Assembly: GCA_016281335.1 (NCBI GenBank)
Contig: JAEEIK010000050.1
Span: 1-49,721 of the forward strand
Length of the DNA: 49,721 nt
Direction: 5' to 3'
DNA from: Lachnospiraceae bacterium
GTDB taxonomy: Bacteria; Bacillota; Clostridia; Lachnospirales; Lachnospiraceae
Positions 9,801 to 16,839 of the stretch are shown here, one piece after another. The translations under genes were made by a program, and so were the position numbers. Positions within the stretch are counted from its first letter, which is position 1. The number at the start of each line of letters is the position of its first letter. Under the pieces are notes generated by a model. It saw only the letters and a list, made by a program, of their open reading frames with translations. It was not told where the DNA came from and searched no databases.

Positions 9801-10338
9801 AATCGACTTTCGCAATATCGCCTCCCTCGATCCTCAGATTCATTATCTGCAGCTCCTTATTATGAAGGATACTGATCTTGCCTATCTTTTCACCTTCTTC
9901 CAGACCGCAGTGAAGCCCCGTCATTACCAGATCATGATATCCGCCTTTCCAATGTTCATTGATAAACGCATCTGCCTCTTCAGAGGTCATATTGTCTGCG
10001 GTGCAATCCTCATGCATCTGTTCGACCAGCCTCGGGTCCAGATCCGACAGATAGCCGTTTCCGTGTATTTCAGTACACTCTACCCTGTACATTCTTTCAT
10101 TCTCAAAATAGCCTGAGGGTATCTTTACTGCTTTACCGCGGCAGCGATAGTTGATGGTCTCGGAACACTTTGCCGAATGGTGATGATAGATATCGGTACT
10201 GACTATACTTTCTGTTGTAGCGACCAGACGGTCTCCACCGGCTCTGACCGGCATCTTTGAAATATAAAACAATAGCGGTACCGACAGAAACAGCAAAAAG
10301 AACCTGAGCTTAAAGAAATTAATTCCGTACTTATCCAT
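6895..10338 (-). CDS. Large transmembrane InlB-type repeat protein with Asp/Lys-rich stalk and cytoplasmic C-terminal domain
   Basis: A 1147-residue protein. I chose ATG 10338 (MDKYGINFF) rather than the upstream in-frame ATG at 10359, because GGAGGG lies eight bases before the former and inside the longer reading frame. A signal peptide or anchor is at about residues 10-28. About seven divergent InlB/Listeria-Bacteroides-type repeats follow, each with YDSxYPxI, GYxxxGYYxNG, YDExGxP and WxWD elements. Next comes a stretch of more than 200 residues made almost entirely of Asp, Lys, Glu, Asn and Ser. A C-terminal membrane segment (AVTAGSAAGVAAVYAGLVYL) and about 95 positively charged residues follow, likely cytoplasmic. 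There is no LPXTG motif. The layout suggests a transmembrane adhesin or sensor; the ligand is unknown. Confidence 0.8.
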   Translation of the reverse strand: MDKYGINFFKLRFFLLFLSVPLLFYISKMPVRAGGDRLVATTESIVSTDIYHHHSAKCSETINYRCRGKAVKIPSGYFENERMYRVECTEIHGNGYLSDLDPRLVEQMHEDCTADNMTSEEADAFINEHWKGGYHDLVMTGLHCGLEEGEKIGKISILHNKELQIMNLRIEGGDIAKVDSSFNMGTVYDDDNYGIGGGELYISYDSNGKYIGTYTYRDVESGEEFSGSLEYVITHLPITVKYSIDGVVNDQLTNTMQYGGALPPVSKPVKKGYRFMGYYMNGVRYYDENCQQVNGTDTGFPDMSVTFTAQWVPEEYTIEYAGYSFKVKYDSSYRGIIPDPSRAPEGYELDKFCIGDVEPFNNDGSAKYSSWVWTIGTQGVHSVTEVWKARHFELKYGDPDSNGGEVPGAGSVEYDAAYPKITPVIWNTPKGHELEGIYFSGEKLYDEKGEPLYSQWKWVPDSGDDIGLENNWKPKVYRIYHGPVGASGKPAWSADVEYGSSYPGVKIYTTEVKNGYKVDGLFIGDEKIYDGKGEAVGLWLWDFEERELYPEVRWVAKSAKIKLPGYDEELDITYDSDYPPIPVPEPEPGMVFEGYYLDDDQVYDAEGKPTGKWRWDISDGARLKLKARWTPKKYSIFFGPDHDGDGVGDLFICVTYGEPYPAITPPVYEDGEVFDGFYINGEMVYDRNGNPNGVWRWDPEEYPLEAKTHILPPPPKEEAVPEADGDSDKSSDHDKDGSNEEDRDRENNKDGDKDDDKDSDKDSDKTADKDNNKDNDKNNDKDGNKDRDGDHENERDEDDGKRDTDKDNDKDKDGDKDSEKPEEHDSDDSPDKEAGPDKDGDDEISKPAEPEPDKDQKVDELDDDKDGKDEKKEKKKRKQQSNVSEQSDSDRSDSDQNDDPGDDTTANSGRNDSESNVSDPEKRDKSTSVSENAADDEADGDEGNKPKSKDRRKSKTDTADKIKSDMHAYREEMSEFMLKSEDGDEQESITTVYSGLMDRNMNTDELMEQLKGRAGKDTDAEDTAKAAAAARKEKVMKVAKAGAVTAGSAAGVAAVYAGLVYLFGMAEIYSICPDGRKKRLGKLAISEEGDGFMVNIGRNILNACETDKLNMRLSAFFVSRNKDKEMIINNDGRRQQEYIRREIVVAV
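7700..8180 (-). repeat. Low-complexity coding repeat (Asp/Lys/Glu stalk)
   Basis: Iterated short units encoding DKD, NDKD and DSDK patterns within the InlB-repeat protein. On the plus strand they appear as runs of gtctttatc-like units. This is coding sequence, not an array of spacers. Length variation by slippage or unequal exchange is likely here. Confidence 0.8.
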
Positions 10339-10512
10339 AAATTTGTCCCTCCGAAACATCGGCGCAATATGCGCCCGGGGACAGTGATCAGATATTCCCG
10401 AATAGGATGCGTTTTGTGTGTGAGCATGAATATAGCACGTAAGTCCCTGCTCTGTCCATATCCTTTACACACGACTTTTCAACATCTTTTGAACAGCTTT
10501 TCGTGTATTAAC

Positions 10513-11235
10513 TTAAGTAAACTTCTTTACATAAGTAGTTCAAGAATATGTAAATACCCTAAGTATGCGGTTATCCTGCTTTTTCGTGCTAATTATGAAG
10601 GATGAAGCCGGACAGTCTTATCTATTCATTGACCGATAAAGACAACTATCGACTCAGATACATATATAGTTGTTTATTTTTAGTTTATATTTTTGAAAAT
10701 TTACACCTGTAACGCATGTTTTCAGCCTTAATTCATTTTTACAATACTGGATCCGCCCCCAAAAGCAGTATCGAAATGTAGTGTTATGTAATGTAAAACA
10801 CGTGAAATGCAGGCACATAAGCAGGGACTTATATATATTATGTAAACTATTTCAAGCAGGATCAGGCATATTATAGCAAGTTCGTATACCATATAATGTT
10901 GGTTTACATAATATTTCCAGCATTATTTTGGTTTACATAATTCTATAATTCATTTTTCTCGTCATCTATCTGTCATATATATCTTCTCTTTGTTTATACC
11001 CGTTAATATATCCAATATTCAAATACATTACGCTATTATCTATTTTATATTTATTATTATTATATGATTATATCCCACTTATTTTATGTTTACATAATAT
11101 TTCCACATAACCACTTTACTCTTTTCATTCACTTTCTATTTGACATAAACACTTTACGCCCTTTTAGTTTACATAACATATATGCAACTATCCTCCGGAT
11201 TACCGATTAACCATAATATACATAGTTTACAATAA
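10513..11235. promoter_or_regulatory. Cluster of GTTTACATAA sites
   Basis: Five exact copies of the ten-base word occur at 10838-10847 (minus orientation) and at 10902-10911, 10931-10940, 11088-11097 and 11167-11176 (plus orientation). Near copies are at 10513-10522, 10525-10534 and 11225-11235. The copies at 10902 and 11088 share 18 identical bases, GTTTACATAATATTTCCA. At 10513-10534 two near copies face each other, two bases apart. They probably bind a regulator of the downstream InlB-repeat gene. I do not recognise the motif as that of a known factor. Confidence 0.6.
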
Positions 11236-11346
11236 AGCAGGTAATAACAAAAAATCGAATTCACATATCAAAAAACAGACTGAAGAAACCAGCAAAATAG
11301 ACAATTTATGTTTCAATAAAAATCCCTCCGAAGCAAGCGGTCTTTC

Positions 11347-11398
11347 GCAGATAATCTTTAACTCCAGCGCAGAGAGTTATAGCAGAGTAAATATCTGC
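11347..11398 (-). other. Nested inverted repeats, possible structured RNA
   Basis: On the minus strand GCAGATA (11398-11392) can pair with TATCTGC (11353-11347). It encloses TAACTC/GAGTTA (11379-11374 with 11364-11359) around a nine-base loop. A GGAGGG followed by a TTG-started 29-codon reading frame lies downstream at 11316-11227. No known riboswitch class is recognisable. Confidence 0.3.
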
Positions 11399-11488
11399 CA
11401 CAGAGTTTATAAAAGAAAAATGTTGCCTGAAATAACATAGAATTATGAAAACCATAGAAAAATGATCTGTATTGAAGTAATTAAGCAG

Positions 11489-11542
11489 CCGGCAGCAATT
11501 TTCATTCCATGCGACTTAGCAGGGTATGACAATTGCTGCCGG
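11489..11542 (-). terminator. Inverted repeat downstream of clpX, possible terminator
   Basis: CCGGCAGCAATT (11489-11500) and AATTGCTGCCGG (11531-11542) form a perfect 12-pair stem with a 30-base loop, starting 26 bases after the clpX stop. The loop is long and there is no good T run, so it may act as a 3' stabilising stem rather than a terminator. Confidence 0.4.
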
Positions 11543-11568
11543 ACTGCGTACGTACGTCAATGCTATGA

Positions 11569-13104
11569 TTACCCCCTTGGGCTGATGAGCGGAGCTCCTT
11601 TGCCTTCGAGGTATTCGCGGGTGATCGTGACGACTCCGATATTGTCGTCTTTGGGGATCTCGTACATGATGTCGATCATGTGCTCTTCAATGATGGAGCG
11701 AAGCGCTCTGGCTCCGGTTTCTTTCTTGAGTGCTTCTTCGGCGATGTATTCCAGGGCCTCTTCGTTGAATTCCAGTTTGACTTCGTCCAATTCCAGCAGT
11801 TTCTGATATTGCTTGAGTATGGCATTTTTAGGCTCTTTGAGGATGCGTATCATCATGTCTTTGTCAAGTCCCTCAAGGGCAAAGACCATGGGTAAACGTC
11901 CTACGAATTCGGGGATCATGCCAAACTTCCTGATGTCTTCTGTTTCAACCTTTTGGAGTATGTTTTTATCTTTATCAAGTTTGCTTTTAACTTCTCCATT
12001 AAAGCCCATACTTGTAGTCTTTTTCAATCTGTTTTCTATTATATCTTCCAATCCCGGAAAGGCTCCGCCGCAGATGAAGAGTATATTAGAAGTATTAACG
12101 ACTGTTGTCGGCACCATGGCATTCTTAGAGGAAGCTCCTACCGGCACTTCAACGTCCGCGCCCTCCAGCAGCTTCAGCAATCCCTGCTGGACAGCTTCGC
12201 CGCTGACATCTCTGGATTTACTGTCTTCCTTCTTTGCGATCTTGTCTATCTCGTCTATATAGATTATGCCCTGTTCAGCCTTATCAACATCATTATCTGC
12301 AGCCGAAAGCAGCTTGCTCACAACGCTCTCTATATCATCGCCTATATATCCGGCTTCCGTCAGGGTAGTGGCATCCGTGATTGCAAGAGGAACATCCAGT
12401 ATCCTTGCCAGCGTTCGTACAAGATAGGTCTTACCGCAGCCGGTGGGTCCCAGCATCAGCATATTCGATTTTTCTATCTCTATGTCATTCATTGTATGAG
12501 TAGCGACTCTTTTATAATGATTATAGACAGCCACACTCATTACCTTTTTGGCATATTCCTGCCCAACCACATATTCATCCAGCATGGCCTTTATCTTATG
12601 AGGGGCAGGTATCTTGTCCAGCTCAAGCAATGGCTTGTAATCTTCTTTATCTTTTTTCTTTACTCTTGTCCTGCCGCCTCCCATCAGGTTCATAAAAGGA
12701 AGATCTGCGAAACTCAGGAAGTTAACCTTGGGGCCTGTAGTTTTTTTCTCTTCTTTCTCCTCTTTCTCGCTCTGAGTATCACCCAAATTTATTTCAGGAT
12801 TTTTTATTATATCCATATTTAATTCACTATCATTCTTAGCAGCACCCTCTTTTTTGTTCGCATAATCTTTATTTAACTTTTGTTCGTTATCCACACCCAT
12901 CGTGCCATACATGCCCATCAGTTTATTGAGGTCTATAGCTCCGTTGGCACCGTTCATGTTGCCCATCTGGTCATCGATCATGCCGGATATCTTGTCCATA
13001 CAGTCACTGCAGATGTACATATTCATCGGCATCCTCATCATCTTGCCCGCATCCCTTTCACTTCTGTGACAGATACTGCAGACCTGTTCATATCCTTCGC
13101 TCAT
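11569..13104 (-). CDS. clpX: ClpX-type AAA+ unfoldase with zinc-binding domain and extended linker
   Basis: 511 residues; typical ClpX has about 420. The N-terminal C4 zinc finger uses Cys 9, 12, 32 and 35 (CSIC, CSDC). A Met/Asn/Gly-rich then acidic linker of about 130 residues accounts for the extra length. The AAA+ core has YVVGQEYAK, Walker A GPTGCGKT (219-226), pore loop EAGYIGDD (250-257), Walker B IIYIDEID (280-287), MGF at 366-368 in the ClpP-docking loop, FVGRLP, and sensor 2 TGARAL. The RKH pore loop of canonical ClpX reads SKN here. The start is supported by AAGGAGG five bases before ATG. There is no clpP nearby, so this may be an additional ClpX rather than the main housekeeping copy. 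Confidence 0.85.
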   Translation of the reverse strand: MSEGYEQVCSICHRSERDAGKMMRMPMNMYICSDCMDKISGMIDDQMGNMNGANGAIDLNKLMGMYGTMGVDNEQKLNKDYANKKEGAAKNDSELNMDIIKNPEINLGDTQSEKEEKEEKKTTGPKVNFLSFADLPFMNLMGGGRTRVKKKDKEDYKPLLELDKIPAPHKIKAMLDEYVVGQEYAKKVMSVAVYNHYKRVATHTMNDIEIEKSNMLMLGPTGCGKTYLVRTLARILDVPLAITDATTLTEAGYIGDDIESVVSKLLSAADNDVDKAEQGIIYIDEIDKIAKKEDSKSRDVSGEAVQQGLLKLLEGADVEVPVGASSKNAMVPTTVVNTSNILFICGGAFPGLEDIIENRLKKTTSMGFNGEVKSKLDKDKNILQKVETEDIRKFGMIPEFVGRLPMVFALEGLDKDMMIRILKEPKNAILKQYQKLLELDEVKLEFNEEALEYIAEEALKKETGARALRSIIEEHMIDIMYEIPKDDNIGVVTITREYLEGKGAPLISPRG

Positions 13105-13152
13105 GATCTCCTCCTTAGGTTCATATATTAATTCTAGTTTTAATTAAATATA

Positions 13153-13189
13153 GCAAAGCGGGTGGTTTCCGCCACCCGTCTGCTTTTCA
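13153..13189 (-). terminator. Terminator after the HtrA-type protease gene
   Basis: CGGGTGG (13159-13165) and CCACCCG (13172-13178) form a seven-pair stem with a six-base loop, extended by GCA/TGC flanks. A T-rich tail lies on the minus side. It sits between the protease stop (13227) and clpX, and its symmetry would also permit action on the plus strand. Confidence 0.65.
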
Positions 13190-13226
13190 GTATTTATTCA
13201 TTCTTAATTTTATTTTTATTCGACAT

Positions 13227-14723
13227 TTAATTTATTCTTCCTATTACACTCTTATCACCAAGCTCTATTTCGAGTGATACATCCTTATAATCATTACCTA
13301 CTACTCTTGTCACACCTACCTCAACTTTGGTGCCTTCCTCGTAATACATCAGGATTTTCTGTAACTGTTCCATGCTTTGTACTGTCTCTCCGTCGAAAGA
13401 AGTTATGTAGTCGCCTTTCTTAAGTCCGCCCCTGTCTGCCGGAGAATCATCAGTTACACTGACTACATATACACCCTGGGGATATCCGTAATACAGAGCT
13501 TCTTCCTCTGTTACCGTTGCGCCGGTTATGCCCAGATATCCTCTGTCCGCTTCAGGAACCAGGCTGCGTGTGGTCTTGGTCATCAGATTCTCGATTATGG
13601 GTCTTGCAGCTGAGATAGGTATTGCATAACCCATACCCTCTACCTTGGATCCGCCGATCTTATTTGAATTGATACCAATGACCTCACCGTTGATATTTAA
13701 GAGCGCGCCACCGGAGTTTCCTTCATTTATGGCTGCATCTGTCTGTATGAAAGTACCCTTGATGTTATCCATCTCAAGCTCACGGTCAAGAGCGCTGATA
13801 ACACCGGTTGTAACAGACTGGCCTATGCCAAGCGCGTTACCTATTGCTATGGCAGGTTCACCGACTTTCAGGGAATCCGAATCGCCCATCTGTGCTATAT
13901 CTATGGCATCCAGAGTCTCATCGTCCATATCCTCGAGTCTGACTGCTATGACTGCCAGATCCCTGCTGGAATCACTGCCTTTTACAAGAGCCTTATAAGT
14001 CTGATCATTTACAAAAGTGACCGAAAGCTCTTCATTATCTTCTACAACATGATGATTCGTTACTATCAGGAGTTCTTCGTCATTAGAGCCTATTATTATT
14101 CCGGATCCTTCGGATTCGGTAGGCATCGTATAATAGAAATACTGATATGAACCACTGTTGTTTATCGTTACTATTGCGGGCATTACACGGTCAACCACTT
14201 TGGTAACATCCGTTACAACCGCTGTAGTTCCTGCCTGTATGCCGTTACTGTCTTTTTCTTCTTCGTTACTGTATTCATGCGTAACCGCATCAGCTTTCGT
14301 CTTTTCTTTAGCGACTTCAGCTTTTGCCGTCTCCGCTTTTTTCTCGGCCATTTTTTCGCTCTTCTGGGCCGTGCTGCTGTAGGAAGCCTTGTCATATACT
14401 CCGGTGAGCTTATTCACACCGTACATCGCGCCTGCTGCGCTTCCTCCGAAGATCACTCCGGTCAGGATCGCCGCAGCGATCCTTCCGGCAAGTGTGGTCT
14501 TTCTTTCTTTTTTCTCTTTCTTCTTAGGCTGTGCAACATTTACGTTGCCGTAAGTTGCAGTCTGCCCTTCCGTCTGATTGAAGCTGTATCTGTACTGTCC
14601 GTTATAATCGGGATGTACCTCTCTATAGCTTCCGTCAGCCTGGTATGATCTGGTGTAAGGATTCTCATTCCTTTCTTCACCGTTATTATTCATCATTTCA
14701 TTTATCTCACTCATATCCGACAC
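13227..14723 (-). CDS. HtrA/DegP-type membrane-anchored serine protease with PDZ domain
   Basis: A 498-residue extracytoplasmic quality-control protease. A hydrophilic cytoplasmic N-terminus (about 1-75) is followed by one membrane helix (about 79-100) and an Ala/Lys/Glu-rich, probably coiled-coil spacer (about 118-155). The trypsin-like domain carries the catalytic triad His225 (TNHHVV), Asp255 (SRDLAVI) and Ser337 (EGNSGGAL). One C-terminal PDZ domain (about 395-490) contains GYLGITGA and GLKKGDYITSF. This is the usual Gram-positive HtrA layout. The start follows AAAGGGAG with good spacing. It lies 106 bases after glmM and is probably transcribed separately; the surface location fits the many exported repeat proteins nearby. 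Confidence 0.92.
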   Translation of the reverse strand: MSDMSEINEMMNNNGEERNENPYTRSYQADGSYREVHPDYNGQYRYSFNQTEGQTATYGNVNVAQPKKKEKKERKTTLAGRIAAAILTGVIFGGSAAGAMYGVNKLTGVYDKASYSSTAQKSEKMAEKKAETAKAEVAKEKTKADAVTHEYSNEEEKDSNGIQAGTTAVVTDVTKVVDRVMPAIVTINNSGSYQYFYYTMPTESEGSGIIIGSNDEELLIVTNHHVVEDNEELSVTFVNDQTYKALVKGSDSSRDLAVIAVRLEDMDDETLDAIDIAQMGDSDSLKVGEPAIAIGNALGIGQSVTTGVISALDRELEMDNIKGTFIQTDAAINEGNSGGALLNINGEVIGINSNKIGGSKVEGMGYAIPISAARPIIENLMTKTTRSLVPEADRGYLGITGATVTEEEALYYGYPQGVYVVSVTDDSPADRGGLKKGDYITSFDGETVQSMEQLQKILMYYEEGTKVEVGVTRVVGNDYKDVSLEIELGDKSVIGRIN

Positions 14724-14829
14724 TCCCTTTCCCTTTAAGTCTTCAACAGGTCTTTCAACCTTTGTTGAAACCTATTCTATTTTTCTTTTGTGACGGAATT
14801 GTGATAAAAATATTTAAACATTGTGATTT

Positions 14830-16176
14830 TTATGCCAGGTGTCCTTTCGCCTTTATCACATCGATGACCGAATCAACGTATTTCTCGCAGATATCATCGG
14901 ATTCAGCCTCAACCATAACACGGATCACAGGCTCGGTACCGCTTTCACGCACCAGTATCCTTCCGGTATCTCCCAGTTCCGCAGCAACCTTATCTACTGC
15001 TGCCTTTACGTCGGGATCATTCTGTGCATCGGGTTTGCTCTTAACTCTTACATTCTTGAGCACCTGAGGATAGAATACAACCGGTGAAGCCAGCACGCTC
15101 ATGGGCTTTTCTTTTGCGATCATTACTTCCATCATCTTAAGGCTGGTAAGTATGCCGTCTCCGGTGGTCTCATATTTTGAGAAGATGATATGTCCGGACT
15201 GCTCACCGCCTATACGGTTTCCGGTCTGGATCATATTTTCATAAACGTACTTATCACCGACCTTGGTCTTGTCATATTCTATACCTACTTTATCAAGAGC
15301 CTTGTAAAGACCGAAGTTACTCATAACCGTTGTTACTACCTTGTTATTGAGCAGTTTTCCTCTTTCCTTCATATACAGACCGTAGATATAAAGGATGTGA
15401 TCGCCTGTAACAACATTGCCCTTTTCATCGACACAGAGACATCTGTCAGCATCGCCGTCAAATGCAAAACCTATATCAAGTCCCTTCTCTACAACAAACT
15501 TCTGCAGATGTTCGATATGAGTGGAACCGCAGTCCGTATTGATATTGTAGCCGTCAGGATTATCGTTCATCACATAGGTCTTGGCTCCGAGAGCTTCGAA
15601 TACGCCCTTTGCGATCTGCCAGGATGCGCCGTTTGCCACATCAAGTCCTACTTTCTTATCCTTGAAGCCGTACTTACTCATGGAAATAAGATAACCGATG
15701 TAACGGTTGCGGCCCGATACATAATCAACCGTGCGTCCTATGCCATCTCTTTCGGATACGGGAACGGTAGTCTTTCCGTCGATATAATCCTCGATCTCCA
15801 GGATTGTGCCTTCGTTCATCTTCTCACCCTGACCGTTGAAAAGCTTGATGCCGTTATCATAGTAAGGGTTGTGGGATGCTGAGATCATGATGCCGCAGTC
15901 AAAATCATCTACTCTTGTGATATAAGCTACCGAGGGAGTAGTAGTAACATGCATGATATAAGCATCTGCCCCTGAAGCCATAAGTCCGGTGCAAAGCGCA
16001 TATTCAAACATATATGAGGAACGGCGTGTATCCTTGCCTATAACGATCTTTGCTTTCTTGCCCTGATTTGCGCCGTAGTACCAGCCAAGAAAACGTCCGA
16101 TCTGAATGGCATGTTCAAAAGTAAGATTCTTGTTAGCCTCACCTCTGAAGCCGTCGGTTCCGAAATATTTACCCAT
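14830..16176 (-). CDS. glmM: Phosphoglucosamine mutase GlmM
   Basis: 448 residues, normal for GlmM, interconverting glucosamine-6-P and glucosamine-1-P for UDP-GlcNAc and peptidoglycan synthesis. Motifs in order are GTDGFRG (6-12), the phosphoserine loop ISASHNP with Ser101, the metal loop DGDADR (about 240), the sugar-binding GGEQSGH, and the phosphate-binding RESGTEPVIRVM near the end. RPxTP-type phosphohexomutase features are lacking, which favours GlmM over phosphomannomutase. ATG at 16176 directly follows the TAA of the upstream acetyltransferase and has AAGGAGGA in front. It is the third gene of the ribozyme-led amino-sugar operon. Confidence 0.93.
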   Translation of the reverse strand: MGKYFGTDGFRGEANKNLTFEHAIQIGRFLGWYYGANQGKKAKIVIGKDTRRSSYMFEYALCTGLMASGADAYIMHVTTTPSVAYITRVDDFDCGIMISASHNPYYDNGIKLFNGQGEKMNEGTILEIEDYIDGKTTVPVSERDGIGRTVDYVSGRNRYIGYLISMSKYGFKDKKVGLDVANGASWQIAKGVFEALGAKTYVMNDNPDGYNINTDCGSTHIEHLQKFVVEKGLDIGFAFDGDADRCLCVDEKGNVVTGDHILYIYGLYMKERGKLLNNKVVTTVMSNFGLYKALDKVGIEYDKTKVGDKYVYENMIQTGNRIGGEQSGHIIFSKYETTGDGILTSLKMMEVMIAKEKPMSVLASPVVFYPQVLKNVRVKSKPDAQNDPDVKAAVDKVAAELGDTGRILVRESGTEPVIRVMVEAESDDICEKYVDSVIDVIKAKGHLA

Positions 16177-16839
16177 TTATCTGTCCTCCTTGTGTATTAT
16201 CTCACCGCTGTTCTTGAAGATGCTGTTCTCGGGAACCACACCTCTTACGCAGGATGTGGGATACACATTGCTGTAGCGTCCGATCACCGTACCGGGATTG
16301 CATACGCTGTTACAGCCTACTTCCACGTGGTCACCCAGCATAGCTCCGAACTTCTTTATGCCTGTCTCTATCTGCTCGGTACCGTTGTGAACGATGACAA
16401 GCTTCTTATCGGACTTAACGTTTGAAGTAATGCTGCCTGCTCCCATGTGCGAATAATAGCCGAGGATGCTGTCACCTACATAATTGTAATGAGGCACCTG
16501 CACATGGTCGAAAAGTATCACGTTCTTGAGTTCCACAGAGTTGCCCACAACACAGTCAGCGCCTACGAGAGCCGAACCACGCACGAATGCGCCATGACGC
16601 ACTTCGGTGTTAGGTCCTATGATGCAGGGCGCTCCGAGATAAGCGCTCGGGAAAACCTTTGCTGTCTTGTGTACCCACACCTGGGGCTCTCTTTCCTCAT
16701 ATTCATCGCCAAGTGTTGCGCCGAGTGCGATTATCATATCCTTTATACCCTTCAGCGCTTCCCAGGGATAAGTAAAGCCCTTAAGGTAATCTGCTGCCAG
16801 GGTATGCTCAAGATCATAGAGATCGTTAATGGTATACAT
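16177..16839 (-). CDS. Left-handed beta-helix acetyltransferase, GlmU C-domain-like
   Basis: 220 residues. After about 50 helical residues the protein is built of hexapeptide repeats (for example VFPSAYLGAPCIIGPNTEV), the trimeric left-handed beta-helix fold. The stretch HYNYVGDSILG and the following GAGSITSN resemble the acetyltransferase half of GlmU, which acetylates glucosamine-1-P with acetyl-CoA. There is no nucleotidyltransferase domain, so the UTP-dependent step must be done by another protein. ATG overlaps the NagB stop codon (TGATG) and AAAGGAG precedes it, indicating coupling. The position between nagB and glmM supports an amino-sugar substrate; this specificity is inferred. Confidence 0.82.
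   Translation of the reverse strand: MYTINDLYDLEHTLAADYLKGFTYPWEALKGIKDMIIALGATLGDEYEEREPQVWVHKTAKVFPSAYLGAPCIIGPNTEVRHGAFVRGSALVGADCVVGNSVELKNVILFDHVQVPHYNYVGDSILGYYSHMGAGSITSNVKSDKKLVIVHNGTEQIETGIKKFGAMLGDHVEVGCNSVCNPGTVIGRYSNVYPTSCVRGVVPENSIFKNSGEIIHKEDR

Larger units (their letters stand above)
10339..11568. other. 1.2 kb AT-rich non-coding region upstream of the InlB-repeat gene
   Basis: This is the only long gap in the window. I see no convincing gene on either strand. It holds the leader of the InlB-repeat gene, with a GGCGCA/TGCGCC hairpin at 10361-10375 just before its GGAGGG site. It also holds a cluster of GTTTACATAA sites, a 12-base inverted repeat (10440-10451 and 10820-10831), nested inverted repeats at 11347-11398, and a 12-base inverted repeat after clpX (11489-11542). 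The part at about 10620-11300 is visibly richer in A+T than the flanking genes. Confidence 0.8.

Noticed and set aside
10642..10673. ACAACTAT/ATAGTTGT inverted repeat near 10642-10673 as a terminator.
   Set aside because: The stem is AT-rich with a 16-base loop, and no gene ends nearby on either strand.
10339..11568. A replication origin or plasmid-type iteron region.
   Set aside because: No DnaA boxes (TTATCCACA) with good match and no replication gene lie beside it. The closest word, TTTCCACA near 11100, has two mismatches.
11953..12822. A 289-codon plus-strand reading frame opposite clpX.
   Set aside because: It lies wholly inside the clpX coding region with Walker motifs on the minus strand, and shows no domain or ribosome site of its own.
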